Origin: Mediannikoviicoccus vaginalis
Lineage (GTDB): Bacteria > Bacillota > Clostridia > Tissierellales > Peptoniphilaceae
Direction of reading: 5' to 3'
NCBI RefSeq assembly: GCF_928097925.1
Contig: NZ_CAKMRI010000001.1
Location: forward strand, 1,054,001 to 1,118,000
DNA length: 64,000 nucleotides
Part shown: in pieces, positions 44,837 through 52,317 of the stretch
How the letters are laid out: every line of letters begins with the position of its first letter
How positions within the stretch are numbered: the stretch's first letter is position 1
The notes under the pieces: model-generated
What the model was told of the DNA's origin: nothing
Databases searched by the model: none
Seen by the model: the letters and a program-made list of their open reading frames with translations, nothing else
Made by a program: the position numbers and the translations under genes

Positions 44837-45718
44837 TTAATTTTTGAATTTATAGTTGATAGCTTGTACTGGACATGCGTTTTTACATCTTGCACATCGA
44901 ATACATTCTAAGTGATTGCAATTTTTCACTGGATCCACATTCATTTGGCAAACTCTTTTGCACTTGCCACAATTAATACATTTGTCTTTGTCCACATTAT
45001 ATCTGAACACTGAAATGGGATTAAATACTGAGTAAATTGCTCCAAGTGGGCAAATGTACTTGCAGAAGGGTCTGTAAATCATAATTGAAAGTAATATTGT
45101 TATGATTAAGATTGTAGCCTTCCAATAGTATAAAAATCCGATTGCACTCCTCATTGTCTTGTTCTTTAACACAAGTGGGATTCCACCTTCAAGCATTCCC
45201 ACAGGACAGATTAGTTTACAGAAAAATGGCGACCCCTGTCCTAAAACATCGACCAAAAACAAAGGTAATAATATTACAAAGACAAGTAAGATTACATATT
45301 TTAATTTTCTTAAGTGCTTGTCGTACTTAAATGTTTTTATCTTTTTGAAAAATGGAATTTTGTATAAAAGGTCTTGTACAAGTCCAAAAGGACATAGCCA
45401 TCCACATACAAATCTTCCAACTAGTGCTCCTATAAAAAATAGAAATCCAACTATGTAGTAACTAAATTTAAAATTCGAATTTCCTATTACTGCTTGTAGC
45501 GACCCTATGGGACAGGAGCCTTTGGCCCCAGGGCATGAATAACAATTCATGCCTGGAACGCAAATCTTCTTTAAATTCCCACCGTAAATTTTTCCGGTTT
45601 TATATCCTTCGAAGTAGGAGTTGGTTATTAAAAACCAACATGACTGAAAAATATGTCTTATAGAGTCGTGTATTTTATATTTATTTTTCTTACCTCTATT
45701 TAATTTATCCAATTCCAA
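44837..45718 (-). CDS. NapH/CcoG-like membrane polyferredoxin
   Basis: A 293-residue membrane protein with about five TMs. An N-terminal Cys-rich motif (CVPGMNCYSCPGAKGSCPIGS) and CGWLCPFG match the NapH/RnfB-like polyferredoxin group, with two 4Fe-4S ferredoxin motifs at the C-terminus (CINCGKCKRVCQ and CIRCARCKNACP). It likely passes electrons across or along the membrane. The start is a TTG at 45718 that overlaps the end of the CXXC peptide gene by 14 bp; the annotation of this start is moderately sure. Confidence 0.85.
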   Translation of the reverse strand: MELDKLNRGKKNKYKIHDSIRHIFQSCWFLITNSYFEGYKTGKIYGGNLKKICVPGMNCYSCPGAKGSCPIGSLQAVIGNSNFKFSYYIVGFLFFIGALVGRFVCGWLCPFGLVQDLLYKIPFFKKIKTFKYDKHLRKLKYVILLVFVILLPLFLVDVLGQGSPFFCKLICPVGMLEGGIPLVLKNKTMRSAIGFLYYWKATILIITILLSIMIYRPFCKYICPLGAIYSVFNPISVFRYNVDKDKCINCGKCKRVCQMNVDPVKNCNHLECIRCARCKNACPVQAINYKFKN

Positions 45719-45857
45719 TACACTCCATACATATTCTTATGGCCTTTTCTAATACAACCTTCGCTTCTCCAGTGCTGTAACCATAGTAAATCATACATGC
45801 ACCAACGGCTAGAATAGCAAAGCTTGTAACTCGGCTCTTTAAAATTTTTTCTTTCAT
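45705..45857 (-). CDS. CD1871A-type CXXC peptide (50 aa)
   Basis: A 50-residue peptide from ATG 45857 to TAA 45705, MKEKILKSRVTSFAILAVGA then a membrane segment and a CMECIGIG ending. This matches the small CD1871A family, named for a C. difficile protein, by its one TM and C-terminal CxxCIGIG. Such genes sit next to a 4Fe-4S polyferredoxin and a TlpA-like redoxin, as here. Function unknown; a redox relay is likely. Confidence 0.85.
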   Translation of the reverse strand: MKEKILKSRVTSFAILAVGACMIYYGYSTGEAKVVLEKAIRICMECIGIG

Positions 45858-45859
45858 AT

Positions 45860-47008
45860 TTATTTATTTAAATTTTCTAATTCTTTTTCTACAATTTCTT
45901 TCCAAGCTTTTAAGTCGTGTGAACCTGAATAGGTTTCTCCAACAATCTTTCCATTTTTATCAATGAAGAAAGTTTCTGGTAGTGCTTGGATTCCATTTAA
46001 TCTTCCATTAAAGTTAGTCTTGTCTGGCATTAGGAATGGATAATTTACCTTTGTCTTTTCTTGGATTGTCTTTGCCTTTGCAATGGCGTCTTTGTTTTCA
46101 CCACCGTCATCCATAGTGTCTGTAACAATTCCCACTACATTAACGCCCTTGTCCTTCATTTCTTTTTGAAGTTCCACTAGATCAGGAATTTCTTTTATAC
46201 AAGCTGTACACCATGTTGCAAACACATTAACCATTGTAAGGTCGTAGTTTTCGTAGTCTTTCTTTGAAAATTCTTTTCCGTTAATATCCTTTGTAACTAC
46301 GCTACTAATGTCTTCAACAGAACTAGAACCAAATGCTTCTGTTCCTTCTAAGTCAGTTTTTTCTTGTAGTACAAAACCATTTTCCGGTCTTTCTTTCTTT
46401 TCTATGATTTCAATTTCTGTGTTTTCAAATTCCTTAGCAAATTCGCTTCCCTCTTTAACACTTAAATAGTATTCGTATTTGCCATCTGATGATTCACCGA
46501 TTTTTTTATGGCTGTCACATCCTGTGATTTTAGAAATTTCTTCTTCAGACATTCCCTTTTCAAACATTCCTATGGTAGCAACTCTTTCAAGTTCTTCTTG
46601 CCATTTTTCAAATTCGTCACCCATCTTATTAACTTCAGCATTTTTTTGCTCTTCAGTCATCTTGCTAAAAGTTAACATCGCATATCTTAATTCTTTGTCT
46701 ATTGGGCTTTGGTCGTCGGACATATTTAAGTTTTTGTTTTTAATTTCTGTTTTAATATTTTCTGGAAGTTTGAACTTAAGTCCTAAAAATTCATAAACAT
46801 ATTCGTCCTTTGCTTCAATTCCATAGTCCGCTGGTTTAAAAGTTTCGTTTTGTCCCTTTTGGTCTGTGGACATTCCTGCTTTACCTGGGTCAATAGCTTC
46901 CCCTGCTGCACTTTCATTTGTATTTCCTCTTCTTTGGCATCCCATTGCAGTCATAGTTAAAGTTACTGCAAGTAGTAGCGCTGCTTTTTTTAATAAATTC
47001 TTCTTCAT
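45860..47008 (-). CDS. TlpA-like thioredoxin-fold lipoprotein
   Basis: A 382-residue lipoprotein. After the lipobox at about 20-24 (AMGC) and a linker come an unrecognised domain (about 60-215) and a C-terminal TlpA/ResA-like thioredoxin domain (about 230-380) with the active-site WCTACIKEIP (CxxC, near 265-272) and TFFIDKNGKIV. It likely reduces or transfers disulfides or electrons outside the membrane, in partnership with the CXXC peptide and the polyferredoxin directly downstream. I chose the ATG at 47008, after GGAGGAG; five upstream codons are in the ribosome-site region. Confidence 0.88.
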   Translation of the reverse strand: MKKNLLKKAALLLAVTLTMTAMGCQRRGNTNESAAGEAIDPGKAGMSTDQKGQNETFKPADYGIEAKDEYVYEFLGLKFKLPENIKTEIKNKNLNMSDDQSPIDKELRYAMLTFSKMTEEQKNAEVNKMGDEFEKWQEELERVATIGMFEKGMSEEEISKITGCDSHKKIGESSDGKYEYYLSVKEGSEFAKEFENTEIEIIEKKERPENGFVLQEKTDLEGTEAFGSSSVEDISSVVTKDINGKEFSKKDYENYDLTMVNVFATWCTACIKEIPDLVELQKEMKDKGVNVVGIVTDTMDDGGENKDAIAKAKTIQEKTKVNYPFLMPDKTNFNGRLNGIQALPETFFIDKNGKIVGETYSGSHDLKAWKEIVEKELENLNK

Positions 47009-47152
47009 TTTGCTCCTCCGCATTAAATCTCGTAAGTAAATTTTTGTAATTCATTTTTGATTACAAACATATCTTACAGGAGTTTTATGAAACGTTTATG
47101 AAATGAAAAAATATTTTTGAATTTTTTGAAAAAAATTTTTTTAAAATTTTTG

Positions 47153-47181
47153 TTGACAAAAATAAAAACAGCCCCTATAAT
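47153..47181 (+). promoter_or_regulatory. Consensus sigma-A promoter of the MetE-like gene
   Basis: TTGACA (47153-47158), 17-bp spacer, TATAAT (47176-47181): exact consensus, just before the T-box leader. Confidence 0.9.
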
Positions 47182-47187
47182 GAATTT

Positions 47188-47443
47188 AGAAATAAAAACG
47201 TTGATGAGAAAAGTAGGTTTTTGAAAAGCTCTACAGAGAGACTACGTATGGTGAAAGTAGTTGAGTAATAGGAAACTGAAAATGGCCTCTAAGTTGGTTG
47301 TCCGAATTTTTAAGACAATCCGTGTGCGCACGTTACAGCGATAGGGTATGATTGTACCTGAAGAGTTATTAATTGTGAGATTAATATAAAATTAAGGTGG
47401 TAACGCGAGTAACTTCGTCCTTTTTAAGGATGAAGTTTTTTTT
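47188..47443 (+). ncRNA. T-box leader (tRNA-Met responsive) of the MetE-like gene
   Basis: A full leader: AGAGAGACTACG Stem I start (near 47234), a specifier-region ATG (GAAAATGGCC, near 47279), the core AAGGTGGTAACGCGAG (47394-47409), and a terminator ACTTCGTCC-TTTTTA-GGATGAAGT with T8 (47411-47443). An ATG specifier fits the methionine-linked gene downstream. Confidence 0.9.
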
Positions 47444-47500
47444 ATATAAATTTTGCCCTCAACCTTTTATTTCTAAATATTTTTTATAAAGGAGCTAATT

Positions 47501-48649
47501 ATGAGCAAAAGATTTTTAACAGTAGGATCATTACTAAGAGAAGAGGAACTTTTAAAGTTCAAGGAAGAAATTAAGAAGAGGGATGATATAAAATATCCAT
47601 TCTACGATGAAATTGAAGGTTATAAGGAAGAAGAGGACAGAGCTATTGCAAAGGTAGTTGAAGAACAACAGAAACATGGCCTTGTTGAAATAACAGATGG
47701 AGAATTTTCAAAATCCCTATGGCATCTTGACTTTGTGTGGGGTCTTCATGGTGTTGAAAGGCGTCTGGCACAGTCCGGCTATCTATTTAGAGACAAGGGT
47801 AACACTGGAGTTTATGAAACAAGAAAAGATATTGGAATAAAAATCACCGACAAGTTAAATGGAAAGAACCATCCATTTATAGATCACTTCAAAAGATTAA
47901 AAGAACTTGCTGGAGATGCAACTGTAAAACAATGTATCCCTTCACCATCTCATGTGTTTGGCGAGCAAGCCCTATTTGGTAATTTAAATGGCGGATACTA
48001 CGACGGAAAGGTAGAAGAATTTAAAGAAGATTTGAAACAGTCTTATAAGGACTTCTTGAAAGAATTTAAGGAAGTCGGTGGAGAAATAGTTCAATTTGAC
48101 GACTGCTTATGGGAAATTTTCTCCGATGACAATAACAATGCACCAATTTCAGAAAATACTGAAAAACCAGGCGAAGACTTGGCATATGAATTTATCGACT
48201 TAAACAACGACGTTATTGCATATGGTCACGAGCTTGGACTAAAAGTTTACACCCACAACTGTAGAGGAAATTATGAATCAAGATCTGCCAGTGACGGAAC
48301 TTATGAATCAATTGCCCATCTATTCTTGGAAAAGCAAAACTATGACAGATTTTATCTTGAATGGGACGACGACAGAGCAGGTTCAATAGATGCACTGAAA
48401 GTTTTCAAGAACAAAGACTGTGAAATAGTTCTAGGTCTATTATCAAGTAAGACAAATACCCTTGACGATGAAGAAAGAGTTTTAAATCTATTGGAAAAGG
48501 CAGCGTCAATAATAGACAAGGATAGACTTTATCTTTCACATCAATGTGGCTTTGCTTCATGTGACGAAGGTAATGAACTTACTATTGAAGAACAATGGGC
48601 TAAGATTGACCAAGGACAAAAAATCGCAAAGGAATTTTGGGGAGAATAA
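47501..48649 (+). CDS. MetE-like cobalamin-independent methionine synthase family protein (YxjG/YxjH group)
   Basis: A 382-residue protein matching only the C-terminal catalytic part of MetE, as in B. subtilis YxjG/YxjH. It has ITDGEFSKSLWHLDFVWG near the substrate region, the IQFDDCLWE-type EIVQFDDCLW motif, THNCRGN (zinc-type His and Cys) and the SHQCGFASC segment with Cys near 353-357. It may methylate homocysteine from another donor. The ATG at 47501 has a GGAG site. The methionine T-box supports a role in methionine supply. Confidence 0.88.
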   Translation: MSKRFLTVGSLLREEELLKFKEEIKKRDDIKYPFYDEIEGYKEEEDRAIAKVVEEQQKHGLVEITDGEFSKSLWHLDFVWGLHGVERRLAQSGYLFRDKGNTGVYETRKDIGIKITDKLNGKNHPFIDHFKRLKELAGDATVKQCIPSPSHVFGEQALFGNLNGGYYDGKVEEFKEDLKQSYKDFLKEFKEVGGEIVQFDDCLWEIFSDDNNNAPISENTEKPGEDLAYEFIDLNNDVIAYGHELGLKVYTHNCRGNYESRSASDGTYESIAHLFLEKQNYDRFYLEWDDDRAGSIDALKVFKNKDCEIVLGLLSSKTNTLDDEERVLNLLEKAASIIDKDRLYLSHQCGFASCDEGNELTIEEQWAKIDQGQKIAKEFWGE

Positions 48650-48673
48650 TCCATACCCACACCTCCTTTCATA

Positions 48674-48708
48674 TAAAAAATACCCCGGCCTAGGCTAGGG
48701 TATTTTTA
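48674..48708. terminator. Bidirectional terminator after the MetE-like gene
   Basis: ATACCC (48680-48685) and GGGTAT (48698-48703) flank a short GGCC/GGCT inner stem, with a T-rich right side and A-rich left side. It separates this gene from the convergent SH3-domain gene. Confidence 0.75.
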
Positions 48709-48712
48709 TTTT

Positions 48713-49546
48713 TTATTGTAATAATTTTCCAGAAATCCATGCTTCCACTTGCTTACCGTCCTTTGACTTGGTAATTGTTCCATAGCACCAGATTCTATTT
48801 CCATCATTTTTTATTTTCTTTATTTTTATTACATCTCCCTTAATTGCAAGGCCAACAACTCTTCCATTAAGGTCTGGCTCTGCCCTTAAGTTTGATCTTT
48901 GTGCCTTTATCTCCACTGTCTTCCCAACCCAGTTCTTTGGGCTTTCAGGAAGTTCTTCGGTTTCAACATTTGAAGAATTTATATTTGTGTTGCCATTTTC
49001 TTCATCTGTATCTTCGTCAGGGGCTTGTAAGTTCACTTTAGAAAGAAGTTCATTTGCCTTTTCAGAGTCACCAACCACCTTTACATAGTCTTTTAATATT
49101 GACGATGCAAAGTACACATTGTCATCTTCAATGGCCTTGTTCACTTCTGAAATAATATTATCTTCCGCCTCTTTTAATTTTCCGTTGGCCTTTTCATAAT
49201 ATCTAGAGTCCTGTCTATCTATTCTCACAAGGATTTTTATGGCAGAAAGGTAGTCCCCTTCTTCAAGTTTTGTTTCACCTTGATGATATATTTTTGACTC
49301 TGACTTTAGCTTTGTTGTCTCTTCTCTCTCTTTTTGATATTTCTTGTCGCCTGTCTTTGTGTAGAGTCTAGAGTATATGGTAGAAGCTGGACCAAAGTCT
49401 TCATCGTTTACATAACTCATAGCCTCTTCTTCAAGCTTTTTTATACCTGACTTGTTTACCGCATAGGATGAGATTATGGCAATGATAATTATAAATATAA
49501 TTGCTGCAATTCCTATTGCAAATTTACTGGATTTTTTTAAATTCAT
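48713..49546 (-). CDS. Membrane-anchored protein with a C-terminal SH3 domain
   Basis: A 277-residue protein with a TM anchor (about 9-31), a helical coiled region with repeat-like pairs (about 35-180, TPR-like), an acidic Asn-rich linker and a bacterial SH3b domain (about 205-277: KAQRSNLRAEPDLNGRVVGLAIKGD). SH3b domains bind cell-wall peptides. I chose the ATG at 49546 behind AGGTGG. Function unknown; it probably senses or holds the wall from the membrane. Confidence 0.8.
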   Translation of the reverse strand: MNLKKSSKFAIGIAAIIFIIIIAIISSYAVNKSGIKKLEEEAMSYVNDEDFGPASTIYSRLYTKTGDKKYQKEREETTKLKSESKIYHQGETKLEEGDYLSAIKILVRIDRQDSRYYEKANGKLKEAEDNIISEVNKAIEDDNVYFASSILKDYVKVVGDSEKANELLSKVNLQAPDEDTDEENGNTNINSSNVETEELPESPKNWVGKTVEIKAQRSNLRAEPDLNGRVVGLAIKGDVIKIKKIKNDGNRIWCYGTITKSKDGKQVEAWISGKLLQ

Positions 49547-49603
49547 ATAAACCACCTAATCTTATTATACTAATGATACTACAATTTTGCACCTCAGGTA
49601 AAG

Positions 49604-50515
49604 TTAACATCTTTTATGAACTACAATTTCTTTTGCTAATTTGTCTATGTCCTCTCTCCTTGCCAAGTCTTTGCTAAAGGCAGTTGCGGTGGCACAGGAC
49701 ATGGCAATCTTGAAAGACTCTTCCAAGTCCGCAGTTCTTATATATGTGGCAATAAAGCCTGCAATCATAGAGTCCCTAACGCCTTCAGTCTTTACTTCGT
49801 CACCCTTTACCCCTTCGCCTCTGTAGACGCAGTCGCCACTAAAAAGATAGGCTCCGTCTTTGCCAAGGGAAATTATTGCATGCTTTGCTCCCATTTTAAG
49901 TAGTTCTTGTCCATATTTAATAAGACTTTCTTCGTCTTCAATCTTTGTATTAAAAATCTCTTCCACATCGGAAATATTTGGCTTTATCATAAGAGGGCCA
50001 CGTTTAATAAATTCCTTCAACTGACTTGGATAGGCATCAACTATAAACTCTGCCTTATTCGCCTTACATATTGAAATTATTCTATCTAGAATGTCCTTAT
50101 CCACATTTGGTGGAAGGCTTCCCATTAATATTACAGTGTCCCCTTCTTGAATTCTAGAAATAAAATAAAGTAACTCCGTCTGTTCATTAAAGGAAATATT
50201 TGGTCCCTTTCCATTTATAACAACATTTTGATTGTAGACTTTAATATTGATTCTGGTCTCGTCGTCAATTTCTATAAAGGAAGTTTGGATGCCTTCCATG
50301 TTGAGCCACTCTTTTATAAATTCTCCAGTGTGTCCACCAAGAAAGCCTGTGGCAACTGAGGGCATACCCATTCGTCTAAGTACCCTTGCCACATTTATGG
50401 CCCTTCCACCTGGCACACGAAGTTCTGTCGTCATTCTATTTTTGTGATCTTTCTCAAGTCCATCAACTTCGATTATAAAGTCCATGGACGGGTTTAAGCT
50501 GATTGTATAAATCAT
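49604..50515 (-). CDS. PfkB-family sugar kinase (1-phosphofructokinase/tagatose-6-phosphate kinase type)
   Basis: A 303-residue kinase of the PfkB family, opening MIYTISLNPSMDFIIEVDGL and carrying PGGRAINVARVL (sugar site) and IKPNISDVEEIF. The family's C-terminal motif, usually GAGDS (anion hole and catalytic Asp), reads GVRDSMIAGF: the Asp is kept, but the anion-hole residues differ. The sugar substrate cannot be read from sequence; there is no PTS gene next to it. The ATG at 50515 overlaps nothing and lies 8 bp from the zinc-ribbon gene stop codon. Confidence 0.85.
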   Translation of the reverse strand: MIYTISLNPSMDFIIEVDGLEKDHKNRMTTELRVPGGRAINVARVLRRMGMPSVATGFLGGHTGEFIKEWLNMEGIQTSFIEIDDETRINIKVYNQNVVINGKGPNISFNEQTELLYFISRIQEGDTVILMGSLPPNVDKDILDRIISICKANKAEFIVDAYPSQLKEFIKRGPLMIKPNISDVEEIFNTKIEDEESLIKYGQELLKMGAKHAIISLGKDGAYLFSGDCVYRGEGVKGDEVKTEGVRDSMIAGFIATYIRTADLEESFKIAMSCATATAFSKDLARREDIDKLAKEIVVHKRC

Positions 50516-50523
50516 AAATTCAC

Positions 50524-51669
50524 CTACAATTTAGATATCATCATGGTTACAATTGGTCTAAATATAATAATGCTCAACAGTTCAACTCCAAGGACAACGG
50601 CAGTTGAAAGTGCAAGATTTTTTAAATCCCTCTTGTTTTTCCACTTGTCCATTAAAATTCCCTGTAATATTAAACTTTCTAAAACCATAAATATAATAAA
50701 GAAGAGAAGGGACTTGCCTTTTATTCCATAGCCAAGTATGATGCCAACTCCTGGAACAAAGTCCACTAAGATATAAAATAATAACCTCATTACGCTATTG
50801 ATAACGGCAAAGGTAATGATTTTAGAATATTTCTCTTGATCTTTAACCTCTTTAATCAAATTCCATTTATTAAATGTCATGATTAAGTATGGTTTTAATA
50901 TTATCATGCCCAGTGCAAATACAGATACCACTATGGTTATTAAAAATCTATTTACACTTAGGGTTTGGGTTGGACTTGATTTTCTTATTACTTCCGTATT
51001 AGTCACTAAGATGAATAGTGTTGAAAGTATTATAAAGAAGTCTTTGTAAAAGCCTCCCGGCGTTGCAAGAAGTTTCATAAAGCTTCTTAGTGGATTAAAG
51101 ACAGTTTTCATGGTCTTGAAATTTATTTCTGCAAAGGTCGCTTTCAAATCCACTGGAGAGTTGTCATCGGGGCTATGCATATATTCCTTTGCCCTGTTAA
51201 GACTTTCTTCCTCCCAAGTTCTTTGACTGTCTTCCTCTTCTTCTATAACTTCTTCTGTCTCTTCCGCAATTTCTTCTTCAGAAACTTTTTTATCTTCAAC
51301 AACGTCAGAAGTTTTTTCATCCACTTCATCAAATACTTTTTCGCTTTTTACTTCATCTAAGGGGTCCGTTTCAATAACTTTTTCTTCAGAAACTTTTTTA
51401 TCTTCCCCATTGAAGTCGTCTTTATTTAAAATTTCAAAGCTTTCCACTTCTTCTTCATTTCTTTGAAAGTTTCCAGCATTTCTTAAAATCTCTTCAAACC
51501 TTCTGGCCTTTTCTTCTTTAGTCTCTGGTTTTACTTCTTCTTTTAAAATTATCTCGTCTTTTTCTCTATCTGAATATTTATCTTTATAAAATTCGTTTAT
51601 ATTAAGTCCACACATGGGACAGAATTTTGAATTTTCAGGAATTTTTTGGCCACATTCTGGGCAGTACAT
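50524..51669 (-). CDS. Zinc-ribbon protein with membrane region (Yip1-like)
   Basis: A 381-residue protein with an N-terminal zinc ribbon (CPECGQKIPENSKFCPMCG, about 3-21), an acidic Glu/Lys-rich disordered part (about 25-180), and five hydrophobic segments (about 205-380) resembling Yip1-type domains. Layout resembles the gene at 32013-32900. It is read together with the PfkB gene 8 bp downstream. Function unknown. Confidence 0.75.
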   Translation of the reverse strand: MYCPECGQKIPENSKFCPMCGLNINEFYKDKYSDREKDEIILKEEVKPETKEEKARRFEEILRNAGNFQRNEEEVESFEILNKDDFNGEDKKVSEEKVIETDPLDEVKSEKVFDEVDEKTSDVVEDKKVSEEEIAEETEEVIEEEEDSQRTWEEESLNRAKEYMHSPDDNSPVDLKATFAEINFKTMKTVFNPLRSFMKLLATPGGFYKDFFIILSTLFILVTNTEVIRKSSPTQTLSVNRFLITIVVSVFALGMIILKPYLIMTFNKWNLIKEVKDQEKYSKIITFAVINSVMRLLFYILVDFVPGVGIILGYGIKGKSLLFFIIFMVLESLILQGILMDKWKNKRDLKNLALSTAVVLGVELLSIIIFRPIVTMMISKL

Positions 51670-51738
51670 AAAATCACCTCGTTAATATTATAGCACTATA
51701 TTCAGTGCATTTATTATTCGTTGATTTATTGTAACCTT

Positions 51739-52305
51739 CTACCATGTTATGCCAAACTTTCCAGAGTGAGCATTTTGGACCATCTGTCCTAACACATCCA
51801 TGGAGCTATCTAAGGACCAGTCAACTTCTTCGTGCATAATCCTAATTACGGTATAGCCCTGCTTGGTGGAAACTATGTCCACCAAGCTGTCCTTTAATGC
51901 ATTTGGAAGTGCATTTGTAGAATTATCTTGTACCTCATCACATTTTTTCATCCAAAACTTTCTTGGGTATCCAAGCTTTAAGTCTTTTGGATAATTGGCT
52001 AGTGAAATTTTTCTGTCTTCTGTGAACTTACCATTTCCGTCATAGACGAAAACCATCTTCTCCTCTTCACAAAATGCAGTGAGCATTATGTCGTCCCATA
52101 GCTCTTCCAGGTCTGACATTTTGTACTTGTTGTCAAATGCAGCAAGAATATTTTTTATATCCTCGTCATGCTCTATTTCCTTTTTTAAAAAATCTAGCTT
52201 TTTATTGTATTCCACATTGCCGTTGAAGTAGATTCGAATGGTCTTCTTCCATGCCTCAATCTGTTCCTTCTCGTCATGCTTTCTATTAAAAATACTACTT
52301 GTCAT
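51739..52305 (-). CDS. Unknown cytoplasmic protein
   Basis: Not recognised. A 188-residue mixed-charge protein with no signal peptide or membrane segment. It contains NGNVEYNKKLDFLKKE and a Trp-rich ending (FGITW). The gene lies 12 bp after glgP and is probably co-transcribed with it; any role in glycogen use is a guess. Confidence 0.65.
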   Translation of the reverse strand: MTSSIFNRKHDEKEQIEAWKKTIRIYFNGNVEYNKKLDFLKKEIEHDEDIKNILAAFDNKYKMSDLEELWDDIMLTAFCEEEKMVFVYDGNGKFTEDRKISLANYPKDLKLGYPRKFWMKKCDEVQDNSTNALPNALKDSLVDIVSTKQGYTVIRIMHEEVDWSLDSSMDVLGQMVQNAHSGKFGITW

Positions 52306-52317
52306 TTCTACTCTCTT

